Part shown: in pieces, positions 57,646 through 64,000 of the stretch
How the letters are laid out: each line of letters starts with the position of its first letter
How positions within the stretch are numbered: position 1 is the stretch's first letter
Source of the DNA: a virus
Length of the DNA: 64,000 bases
Direction: 5' to 3' (one strand)
IMG/VR virus record: IMGVR_UViG_3300026488_000001
Coordinates: 1-64,000 of that record
The notes under the pieces: model-generated
What the model saw: the letters and a program-made list of their open reading frames with translations, nothing else
Told to the model about the DNA's origin: nothing
Databases searched by the model: none
Made by a program: the position numbers and the translations under genes

Positions 57646-58407
57646 ATGAAAGCATACACTAAAGAGGAATTTGTTAATCAAAAATCAATTCAACCGAGAT
57701 TACCAGAATACAAAGTAAAAGATTTACCATCTAAGGGTATTTTCTATCCAAAAGGGTTTTCTATCAAGATTAGACCATATACATACGGGGAGATAAAATA
57801 TATATCCCAATCTGATATTGGATTAAAAGACAAAATTAGGTTTATACTTGAGGGGGTAGTTACAGAAAATCTTGATAAAGAAGATTTAACTTTTTATGAT
57901 TTCATCTTTCTCGGATTGCTTAGAAGATTATACTCTTTTGGAACTGAAGAATTAAAAATTACGATTACTTGTGAATGCGGTAACAGGATTGAAAAAGTTT
58001 TTGTTACTGAAGACATAGAATTTGAAGATATAAGTGTTAGTTCTTATAAGCCTATTAAGGTAGAGTATAACGGACAAATTTTGTTAATAGATGTCTTTAG
58101 GATAAAAGATATACTGAATTCAGATTACTCTTTTGATTCTTTATCAGAGGAAGACCAATTAGCTTTTCATATCAAGTCTTTACCATTTCAACAAGCTAAA
58201 GAATTTATATCCAATCTAATTCCTTTTGACTTACAAGAACTTGATAAAATTATTTCGAGTAGATTTTTCCATTACATAAAACCTTTCCAAATTAAATGTG
58301 ACAAGTGCGGTAAAATAAATCAAGTTGACTTGATAGATGGGGTGGATTTAATTACTCCCTTTCGTAGAAGTGAAAGAACTTCTTCATTTAGAATACTTGA
58401 CGATTAA
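57646..58407 (+). CDS. Baseplate hub assembly/tail chaperone protein (gp26-like)
   Basis: The 253-residue protein contains LPSKGIFYPKGFSIKIRPYT, FLGLLRRLYSFGTEEL, a CECG ... CDKCG pair of Cys sites, and helices resembling the T4 gp26 family of myovirus hub assembly proteins. It lies directly before the tape measure, where tailed phages encode the tail assembly chaperone with a frameshifted longer form. Near the end, CCC TTT C (58357-58363) could shift ribosomes to +1, giving a longer product. Confidence 0.7.
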   Translation: MKAYTKEEFVNQKSIQPRLPEYKVKDLPSKGIFYPKGFSIKIRPYTYGEIKYISQSDIGLKDKIRFILEGVVTENLDKEDLTFYDFIFLGLLRRLYSFGTEELKITITCECGNRIEKVFVTEDIEFEDISVSSYKPIKVEYNGQILLIDVFRIKDILNSDYSFDSLSEEDQLAFHIKSLPFQQAKEFISNLIPFDLQELDKIISSRFFHYIKPFQIKCDKCGKINQVDLIDGVDLITPFRRSERTSSFRILDD

Positions 58408-58510
58408 ATTTGGTTTTGCTGATGCTTATACTATTAACTTTCTTGACTATGCTACTCTTCTTTTCTTACACAAATTAGAGGCCGAATACAATGAAAAGAA
58501 TAAGTCTTAG
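58361..58510 (+). CDS. Frameshift extension of the tail chaperone
   Basis: In the +1 frame an open stretch of about 50 codons continues from the CCC TTT C site: FVEVKELLHLEYLTIKFGF, then ADAYTINFLDYATLLFLHKL, ending EAEYNEKNKS. It is amphipathic and protein-like, and overlaps the tape-measure start by 20 bp. Such short second frames before tape measures are expressed by programmed frameshift in many phages. Independent starts at GTG 58370 or TTG 58397 are alternatives, but neither has a good ribosome site. Confidence 0.55.
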   Translation, partial: FVEVKELLHLEYLTIKFGFADAYTINFLDYATLLFLHKLEAEYNEKNKS

Positions 58511-60287
58511 TAAACTCATACCAGAAACTACATCTTTGATAGTAAGGGAAACAAAAATAGTAATTGATAGGTTGATAGGAAAATCTGAAACAGAGAACCT
58601 TCATAGGCAGTTAGAACAGATTGCTTATAAGAACAAAGCTCTAATATCAGTTATTAAAGAACTTAAACTTTCTAAAGAACAAAGAGAAACAGTTAACAAA
58701 ATCATACCTATTCTTGATAAGGTTTCTACAAATATTCTCAACCGAGAGAGGATTTCTAAGGAGGAAGCTGACAAATACATAAAAGCTACTGATAAACTCG
58801 TTCAAGTTCTTAATGAGCTTCCTGATAACCTATCAGCTTCTCTAAATCCTATTATCAGAACTCTTACTGAAGTTTTAAAGAATAGTAAAGTAAGCATTGA
58901 AACTAAATATCAAGTTTTTAAGGACACTTTAGATTCTCTTGTTGAACTTAATAAACTACCTAAAGAGCTTGAAAAGTATCGTGGAATTGATAAGGATACT
59001 TTTCTGAAGTATCAGAAGGATATTATCAAAACCCTTGCTGATAAAAGTCTTCTTCAACAGTTTAAACAAGAGGAAAAATTTAATGATTTGATAGCTAAGT
59101 TTGATGAGTTAACTAAATCGAAAGAATTATTTGAGAAGAAGAAAGATGAAAAGTCTTTAGCTCAAAAGTTTCTTGAAAGACCTTTACAACTTGCAAGAGG
59201 AAGAGGATTTCTTAGTGGAGCAGTTGAACTTGGTTTTTCAATGCTTGGAATGCCCGGAGTAGGGCAGTTAGTTGGAGATTTGTTAGAAGGAACGATAGGA
59301 GATTACTTATTCAAAGGTTTAGGAAAAGGGTTAAGGTTTGGAGGTAAGTTATTAAAACTTGGAGGAAACAAGTTATTAGGGAAAGTAGGAGGTAGGTTAG
59401 CATTATCTACATTACCTTCCTTGCTTCCATCTATTCCTGCATTAGCTAATAGTGGAATAGGGTTATTATCTAAAGGAGTTGGATTATTAGGAGGTGCTTC
59501 AAGAATACTACCTGGAGTAGGTTTATTAGCTACTGCTGGATATTCTCTTTACAAAGGGTTTAAAGGATGGCAAAGAGCTAATGAAATATTCGGAACTGAT
59601 AAAGCTACTCTTGGCCAAAAAACTTCAGCTGGTATAGGAGGAGCTTTATCAGGTTTAACTTTTGGTCTTCTTCCTGAAGATACAGTTGCTAAGTTTGTTT
59701 ACAAAATAGGGGATTTAGGAGTTGAGTTTTTCAAGAAAGTATTTGACTTTAACCCTATTTTACTAACAACTAAAGTTAGCAAGTATCTTTTTAACAAAGT
59801 TCAGGATTTTGGTTCAAGTATAGCTAATGGTTTATCTTCAGTAAAAGATTTTCTATGGAATAAGTTTACTTCAATAGGTAAGTGGTTAGAAAACACTTTC
59901 TATTTACCAAAAATACCTTCTTTACTTGAATTGATAAAGAATTTTTTAGGAAAGTTTTTACCTGGATTTAACCTGTTTGAAACTGCAAGTAAGGGTGTTA
60001 ATTCTCTTCTTTCAAAAGGTATTTCTTCTGTAAAGTCATTCTTTGGGTTTGATAATGATAATAAGAATGAACCTAAAGCAGAAGTAGTTAATCATAAGTC
60101 AACTTCTACAGTAACTCAATCTGAAAAGGTTTATGTAGAAAAGTCAAAATCTTCTGAATCTAAAGTAACTCAACCAATTGTAGTTCAACAATCACAACAA
60201 GAGAAAAAAGAAACTCCAACTATACCAACTCAAAAAGAAATTGATAGTTATGGAATAGCATTTACTAATGCTTTGCTTTTTGATTAG
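58491..60287 (+). CDS. Tail tape measure protein
   Basis: The 598-residue protein has an N-terminal helical, charged half (1-230). A long Gly/Leu-rich hydrophobic region (about 240-390) follows, with several potential membrane segments (GAVELGFSMLGMPGVGQLVG, LLSKGVGLLGGASRILPGVG). The C-terminus is low-complexity, rich in S, T, Q and K. This fits a short tape measure that may enter the host membrane. Its position after the chaperone and before hub genes is standard. Confidence 0.75.
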   Translation: MKRISLSKLIPETTSLIVRETKIVIDRLIGKSETENLHRQLEQIAYKNKALISVIKELKLSKEQRETVNKIIPILDKVSTNILNRERISKEEADKYIKATDKLVQVLNELPDNLSASLNPIIRTLTEVLKNSKVSIETKYQVFKDTLDSLVELNKLPKELEKYRGIDKDTFLKYQKDIIKTLADKSLLQQFKQEEKFNDLIAKFDELTKSKELFEKKKDEKSLAQKFLERPLQLARGRGFLSGAVELGFSMLGMPGVGQLVGDLLEGTIGDYLFKGLGKGLRFGGKLLKLGGNKLLGKVGGRLALSTLPSLLPSIPALANSGIGLLSKGVGLLGGASRILPGVGLLATAGYSLYKGFKGWQRANEIFGTDKATLGQKTSAGIGGALSGLTFGLLPEDTVAKFVYKIGDLGVEFFKKVFDFNPILLTTKVSKYLFNKVQDFGSSIANGLSSVKDFLWNKFTSIGKWLENTFYLPKIPSLLELIKNFLGKFLPGFNLFETASKGVNSLLSKGISSVKSFFGFDNDNKNEPKAEVVNHKSTSTVTQSEKVYVEKSKSSESKVTQPIVVQQSQQEKKETPTIPTQKEIDSYGIAFTNALLFD

Positions 60288-60295
60288 GAGTAGTT

Positions 60296-60931
60296 ATGTT
60301 AGAAATAGAAAAACTATATTCTGATCTTAAATATACAGTCCAGATTATAGCTCCTGGTCTTGGGAGCTATCTTTTTCTTTATTCTGGTCAGTTTACTTTT
60401 TCTGGTAGTGCTGAATTTACCACTATGTTTCAATCATCAAGAATAAATCAAATTAAGCAAATAGGAATTCAAGCTCAGCAAATAGCATCTGAGTTAGGTG
60501 TAAAAAATGCAAGTCAGTTAGGAGTAATAGAGACTGTTAATCAAACTTTGGCAATTTTTACAGGATATTCCAAACCAACTATTACAGTTCAGGTTTTAGA
60601 TTATGCATATTCAAAAGATCACAATCCAGTAACAAGACTTAAACAACTTTTAAGGGCTGTTTATCCTGAAGTTGTTAATGAAGTAACAATTTCTAAACCA
60701 TTTAACTATCAACCTGATCTTAAAAATCCTAAAAGTGCTAAAGGATTAGTAGGAGTTAGGGTTTCTACTTTCTTTGAAGCTCATTCTTTCTTTGTTATAA
60801 GAAATGTAAATCTATCCTTTTCACAAGAAATTTCTAAATATGGATTTCCAATTTATGGGACTGCTGAAATAACATTTGAACCTTACAAGTTACCTTCTTT
60901 TAGTGAAGTTCAATCTTGGTTCAAGTTTTAG
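60296..60931 (+). CDS. Baseplate/tail tube cap protein (gp48-like)
   Basis: The 211-residue protein has GSYLFLYSGQFTFSGSAEFT, TRLKQLLRAVYPEV and a final GFPIYGTAEITFEPYKLPSF strand, typical of baseplate proteins that cap or start the tube. The assignment is by pattern and position. Confidence 0.55.
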   Translation: MLEIEKLYSDLKYTVQIIAPGLGSYLFLYSGQFTFSGSAEFTTMFQSSRINQIKQIGIQAQQIASELGVKNASQLGVIETVNQTLAIFTGYSKPTITVQVLDYAYSKDHNPVTRLKQLLRAVYPEVVNEVTISKPFNYQPDLKNPKSAKGLVGVRVSTFFEAHSFFVIRNVNLSFSQEISKYGFPIYGTAEITFEPYKLPSFSEVQSWFKF

Positions 60932-60940
60932 GAGAAAAAG

Positions 60941-61288
60941 ATGTATTTTATTAATCTCAACTATCAAGGAACACCTAAATATTCATTGGGGAGATTTTGT
61001 GAATATTTAGATGACTTATACGACGTCATTCCAAGTTATTTTCTTCAAAGATTAAGAAATTTACCTGTCAAAGGGTATCTAACAATAACTCCTGATTTGG
61101 AGTTTAGACCAGACTTACTTTCCTATAACCTTTATGGTGAAACTCAATATTGGTGGTTATTACTTTTCTATAACGATTTAATTAGTTTTGAAGATTTAGT
61201 TTCAGGGTTGGAAATAAAGTATTTTGATTTGGTTGATTTGGAATCTCTTTATCTCTCTTTGAAACCTTTAGAGTTAACCAGAGGATAA
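60941..61288 (+). CDS. Baseplate wedge protein (gp53-like)
   Basis: The 115-residue protein has the wedge/LysM-type pattern FRPDLLSYNLYGETQYWWLL followed by YNDLISFEDLVSGLEIKYFD. It corresponds to T4 gp53 or similar proteins in contractile tails that tie wedge units to the hub. Confidence 0.72.
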   Translation: MYFINLNYQGTPKYSLGRFCEYLDDLYDVIPSYFLQRLRNLPVKGYLTITPDLEFRPDLLSYNLYGETQYWWLLLFYNDLISFEDLVSGLEIKYFDLVDLESLYLSLKPLELTRG

Positions 61289-61292
61289 TTCT

Positions 61293-62402
61293 ATGATAAG
61301 ACTTGAAAAACAGCAGTTTCTAAAGTTTGAATTAAAGGGTAATGATTTTATTGATACAGAAAACTTTATTAAGTTTGTAGTAATAGAAGAAGCAGGAAAT
61401 TACTTACCCTCTTTTGAACTTGAATTCCTTACTCAAGATTTAGAGCTTCTAAAAGAATTCAAAGAAACTACTCCGATTAACCTTACTTTTGGATTTGATA
61501 TTTCGGAATCTCTCCAATCTCAATTCTTAATATTGGAAAAAGAATATTCAAAAGTTGGTAATGCTTACAAAGTAAATGTTAAAGGAATATACAATTGTCC
61601 GAGTTACCTTTATCAATCAAGAATTAACTATTATGAAGATACTTCGATTAATGTTATAAAACAAGTTGTTTCAACTTCATTCAAAGAATCAGAATTTTCA
61701 ACTCTTTCTTCAAAGGATAAGCAAGTATGGATTCAATACAATATTCCAGATAGAAAGTTTATAACTGAGGTTTGGTTACACTCTTACTTATCAGAAGACA
61801 ATTTCCTATTAATAGGAATTACATCTTTTGGAAAGTTTAAATGTTTATCGTTTAAGGAGATTATTCAGAAACAACCTTGGAAAGCTTATGGAATTAACAA
61901 AACAAATCTATCAGAAAGAGAATTCATTTTTGATAGTGATATAAGAATAGAATCTAAAACAGGATTCATAAACAAACTTATAACCAATAGGGAAATAGTT
62001 ACTTATGATAAACTTCAAAACTCTTATTCAAATGAAACATTACAGTTTCAACCTTTACTCGGTTTAACGACTGATATTGATTCTTCAACTCAACCCAAGT
62101 TTCAATCTTATAACCAAGTAGATACTGATAATGTTCATCCTAATTTCCCAAAAGCATATGAAAGGAACTTGGCTAATCTTCTATTACTAAGCAGAACTCA
62201 AATTGAATTATCTTATACAGCAACTTTTTATCCTCATGAAGTATTAGATCCTGTGTATGTAATTGATAGTCATCCTAAAACTAAAGGTTTTGAAGATTTG
62301 TATGCTGGACTATACATAGTAAGCAAGGTTGTAAGGATTTTTGCTAACAAGTCAATGAGAACAACTTTAACTTTAGTTAGAGATACTTTAAACCTTGACT
62401 AA
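61293..62402 (+). CDS. Baseplate hub protein (gp27-like)
   Basis: The 369-residue protein has beta-rich domains as in gp27/gpD/VgrG N-terminal hubs: IEEAGNYLPSFELEFLT, NLTFGFDI, YKVNVKGIYNCPSY, and a C-terminal TATFYPHEVLDPVYVID-SHPKTKG. It would form the trimeric hub that connects the tube to the spike at 62526. Confidence 0.75.
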   Translation: MIRLEKQQFLKFELKGNDFIDTENFIKFVVIEEAGNYLPSFELEFLTQDLELLKEFKETTPINLTFGFDISESLQSQFLILEKEYSKVGNAYKVNVKGIYNCPSYLYQSRINYYEDTSINVIKQVVSTSFKESEFSTLSSKDKQVWIQYNIPDRKFITEVWLHSYLSEDNFLLIGITSFGKFKCLSFKEIIQKQPWKAYGINKTNLSEREFIFDSDIRIESKTGFINKLITNREIVTYDKLQNSYSNETLQFQPLLGLTTDIDSSTQPKFQSYNQVDTDNVHPNFPKAYERNLANLLLLSRTQIELSYTATFYPHEVLDPVYVIDSHPKTKGFEDLYAGLYIVSKVVRIFANKSMRTTLTLVRDTLNLD

Positions 62403-62460
62403 AACAATCTCTCTCGTAAACATATTTGGCCATTATCAGACTTTCTACCCAATCTAAAGG
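62401..62460 (+). promoter_or_regulatory. P3 element (copy a)
   Basis: AAACAATCTCT, then ACATATTTGGCCATTAT, then TTTCTACCCAATCTAAAG. It starts at the hub stop codon and lies in the 123-bp gap before the spike gene. Copies at 63942 and 21689 share the core. Confidence 0.65.
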
Positions 62461-62525
62461 GGTTATACTTAATTCAATCAAAACTCTCTTAAATCGGAAA
62501 TATATTAACGGATAGGAAAGCAGAT

Positions 62526-63134
62526 ATGCTAATTAAACTCTACGATATTCTGCAAAAGAATGATTTACTCAGTAGGTTATGGATTGGTAAAGTTGTAAAC
62601 AACAATGATCCAAAGAAACTTGGTAGAATCAAAGTTCAAATTCCACCACTCTTTCAAGGAATACCTACTGACAAACTTCCTTGGATTTCTCCAGTTAGAC
62701 CTATTCTATTAGGAGGTAAATCTGATACTTCAAGTTTTAGTATTCCAGAACTAAACTCTTATGTAATAGTTAAGTTTGAAAAATCAATCTACAATGCTTA
62801 TTACTTGGGAGAAATTCAATCTTTAGATACTCATCAATCTTTATTCAATGAAAACTACCCTTTCACTTATGGTTTTCTTGATTCAACAGGAACTTATCTT
62901 AAAATCAATAAGCAAACTAAAGTTACTGAATTTTATCACACTTCAGGAACTAAGATTACAATAGATGCTCAAGGTAATGTTACCATCAATATTCCATCTA
63001 ACCAAACTATAACAGTAGGTAAAGATTCAAATATTACTATTCAAGGTAACTGTAATATATCTGTATCTGGTAATACTAATATTTCATCAGGAGGAGATAT
63101 AACAATATCAGGTAGTTCCATTAACCTTAATTAA
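62526..63134 (+). CDS. Baseplate spike protein (gp5/gpV-like)
   Basis: The 202-residue protein has an N-terminal OB-fold (WIGKVVNNNDPKKLGRIKVQ, LPWISPVRP) and a C-terminal beta-helix with repeated T-I/V-x-I strands (NVTINIPSNQTITVGKDSN, ISVSGNTNISSGGDITISG). There is no lysozyme domain. It makes the membrane-piercing needle, tipped by the PAAR protein. Confidence 0.87.
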   Translation: MLIKLYDILQKNDLLSRLWIGKVVNNNDPKKLGRIKVQIPPLFQGIPTDKLPWISPVRPILLGGKSDTSSFSIPELNSYVIVKFEKSIYNAYYLGEIQSLDTHQSLFNENYPFTYGFLDSTGTYLKINKQTKVTEFYHTSGTKITIDAQGNVTINIPSNQTITVGKDSNITIQGNCNISVSGNTNISSGGDITISGSSINLN

Positions 63135-63136
63135 CT

Positions 63137-63190
63137 TCTATTTTCAGTAGGTTTTACTTGATTTACAATACTTATTAGAGTTTCATAAAA
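63137..63190 (+). promoter_or_regulatory. P2 element before the PAAR gene
   Basis: CTATTTTCAGTAGG, TTTTACTTGATTTACAAT, ACTTATTAGAGTTTCATAAA. It is nearly identical to the minus-strand copy at 23191-23250, 40 kb away. TTTTCA/TACAAT hexamers are 17-18 bp apart. Confidence 0.65.
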
Positions 63191-63203
63191 CTCAGAGGAA
63201 TAT

Positions 63204-63494
63204 ATGAAAATAGCAAGAGTAGATGATATATTTGAAGGTTACTGTAAGATATGTGATACTAACGTAACAGGAAGAATAATAACAGGTTCTGATAATGTAT
63301 TTGTTAATTCAAAAAGAGTAGCAAGAATAGATGATATAGTTCAAGCTACTTGTGGTCATATAGGAAGAATAATAACAGGTTCTAACTCTGTTAAGGTTAA
63401 TGGTAGATATATAGCAATAAAAGGTTCTCAAGTAGATGGTGATATAGCTGGTTATATAGTAACAGGTTCTGATAATGTTTTCACTAATAGTTAA
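63204..63494 (+). CDS. PAAR-type spike tip protein
   Basis: The 96-residue protein carries the repeating PAAR pattern VDDI ... C ... GRIITGSDNVFVNSKRVARIDD, TCGHIGRIITGSNSVKVNG, YIVTGSDNVFTN, with Cys/His residues for a metal at the tip. It sharpens the spike made by the gene before it. Confidence 0.85.
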   Translation: MKIARVDDIFEGYCKICDTNVTGRIITGSDNVFVNSKRVARIDDIVQATCGHIGRIITGSNSVKVNGRYIAIKGSQVDGDIAGYIVTGSDNVFTNS

Positions 63495-63496
63495 CT

Positions 63497-63557
63497 CTCT
63501 CCATTTTCAGTAGGTTTTATAAGTATTACAATATTTATTAGAAGTTTATGAAATATT
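63497..63557 (+). promoter_or_regulatory. P2 element before the gp25-like gene
   Basis: CCATTTTCAGTAGG, TTTTATAAGTATTACAAT, ATTTATTAGAAGTTTATGAA. TTTTCA and TACAAT are exactly 17 bp apart. It is closest to the copy at 23074-23132. Confidence 0.65.
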
Positions 63558-63573
63558 AATAGAGAGAAGAGAA

Positions 63574-63939
63574 ATGGAAAAGGTTATATACAAGGATTTA
63601 AACAATAAAGCTAATCCTAATAATCCAACTTTAACTAATGAATATGCTGTATTTCAAGCATTAGATAATCTTCTCCTTACTAACATAGGAGAAAGACTGT
63701 TCTTACCAGAGTTTGGTTGTAAGTTAGAAGAGTTATTATTTCAACCAATAGATGAAATAACAGCTTTTGAGATTAAACATTACATTATAGAAGCTGTAAG
63801 GAGATGGGAACAAAGGGTAGAGTTAATATCTACTGAAGTAATTCCTAAACCAGATGATAATGCTTACGAGATAAGATTGATATTTAAGATAGTTGGATTG
63901 GAAGGTGAATATAAGTGGGAAAGGATAATACAAAGGTAA
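63574..63939 (+). CDS. Baseplate wedge protein (gp25-like)
   Basis: The 121-residue protein has the gp25/gpW family pattern: NEYAVFQALDNLLLTNIGER followed by LFLPEFGCKLEELLFQPID, and a conserved amphipathic C-terminal half with IIEAVRRWEQRVEL. gp25 initiates sheath assembly at the baseplate. Confidence 0.88.
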   Translation: MEKVIYKDLNNKANPNNPTLTNEYAVFQALDNLLLTNIGERLFLPEFGCKLEELLFQPIDEITAFEIKHYIIEAVRRWEQRVELISTEVIPKPDDNAYEIRLIFKIVGLEGEYKWERIIQR

Positions 63940-63941
63940 CC

Positions 63942-64000
63942 AAAACAATCTCTGAGATTAACATATTTGGCCATTATCGGATTTTCTATCTAATCTAAAG
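63942..64000 (+). promoter_or_regulatory. P3 element (copy b) at the right edge
   Basis: AAACAATCTCTGAGATTA, ACATATTTGGCCATTAT, GGATTTTCTATCTAATCTAA. It directly follows the gp25-like gene and probably precedes the next baseplate gene outside the window. It is closer to the intragenic copy at 21689 than to copy a in its left half. Confidence 0.65.

Noticed and set aside
1-64000. tRNA genes, CRISPR arrays, integrase, holin/endolysin
   Set aside because: I looked for cloverleaf acceptor/TPsiC patterns, regularly spaced repeats, recombinase motifs and lysis enzymes and saw none. The repeats found are dispersed and oriented with genes, not an array.

Overview
The window is a continuous piece of a large, AT-rich tailed-phage genome with a contractile tail (a myovirus distantly related to T4). 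Portal, split terminase, T4 gp21-type prohead protease, coiled-coil scaffold, major capsid protein, tail sheath, two tail-tube paralogues, tape measure, baseplate hub, gp5-type spike, PAAR tip and gp25 can all be recognised. The host cannot be read from the sequence. Lysine/glutamate/isoleucine-rich proteins, a type-4 [4Fe-4S] uracil-DNA glycosylase domain, ThyX, a two-cluster ferredoxin and a TnpB-only insertion sequence would suit a thermophilic or anaerobic bacterium, but this is inference. No tRNA, CRISPR array, integrase or lysis cassette was seen.

Layout. Positions 1-24.6 kb are transcribed leftward and hold DNA replication, recombination and nucleotide genes. These are a uracil-DNA glycosylase/family A DNA polymerase fusion, DnaB-type helicase, 5'-3' exonuclease, dimeric dUTPase, DnaG-type primase, UvsW-like helicase, RecA/UvsX, gp32-like SSB, and a second primase-like protein of the archaeo-eukaryotic (AEP) type. 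The arm also has a nucleotidyltransferase, a frameshifted DNA methyltransferase and a candidate DUF1874/AcrIII-1 anti-CRISPR protein. An IS605-type tnpB element has split a small gene at 19.2-20.6 kb. A divergent control region at 24.65-24.8 kb separates the arms. Positions 24.8-64 kb are transcribed rightward. First come ThyX, NrdA/NrdB, three DNA methyltransferases (one carrying an intein in its catalytic motif), a dNMP kinase and a PD-(D/E)xK nuclease. Then come packaging, head, neck, tail and baseplate genes.

Four features stand out. (1) The large terminase is a fractured gene: its Walker A motif is cut by an atypically split intein (32 + 134 residues), with a Vsr-like homing endonuclease gene between the halves. 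(2) At least nine otherwise unrelated proteins around the portal, protease and capsid genes begin with the same short amphipathic sequence, M-x-LI-x-EL-x-x-LLE. I read this as a capsid-targeting peptide, cut by the prohead protease, that would load a set of cargo proteins into the head. (3) Several families of long, strongly conserved intergenic elements appear. P1 is AACCTGAATTTCT-N8-TGACTTTAGTTT (7 copies). P2 is a sigma70-like promoter with a conserved leader (5 copies). P3 is a 50-60 bp element around ACATATTTGGCCATTAT (3 copies, one antisense inside a gene). The fourth is a 114-bp repeat (2 copies). Together they suggest a phage-specific transcription programme, perhaps run by a Mor-like regulator at 23.3 kb and a faintly sigma-like protein at 0.2 kb. 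(4) A predicted +1 frameshift lies just before the tape measure, and a compact three-way-junction RNA lies just before the terminase.

How it works together. Nucleotide genes (ThyX, NrdAB, dNMP kinase, dUTPase) feed a replisome built on the glycosylase-polymerase fusion. Methyltransferases mark the DNA, and RecA/UvsW/gp32-like proteins support recombination-dependent replication. The terminase must be rebuilt by protein splicing before DNA can be packaged into a head that probably also carries protein cargo.
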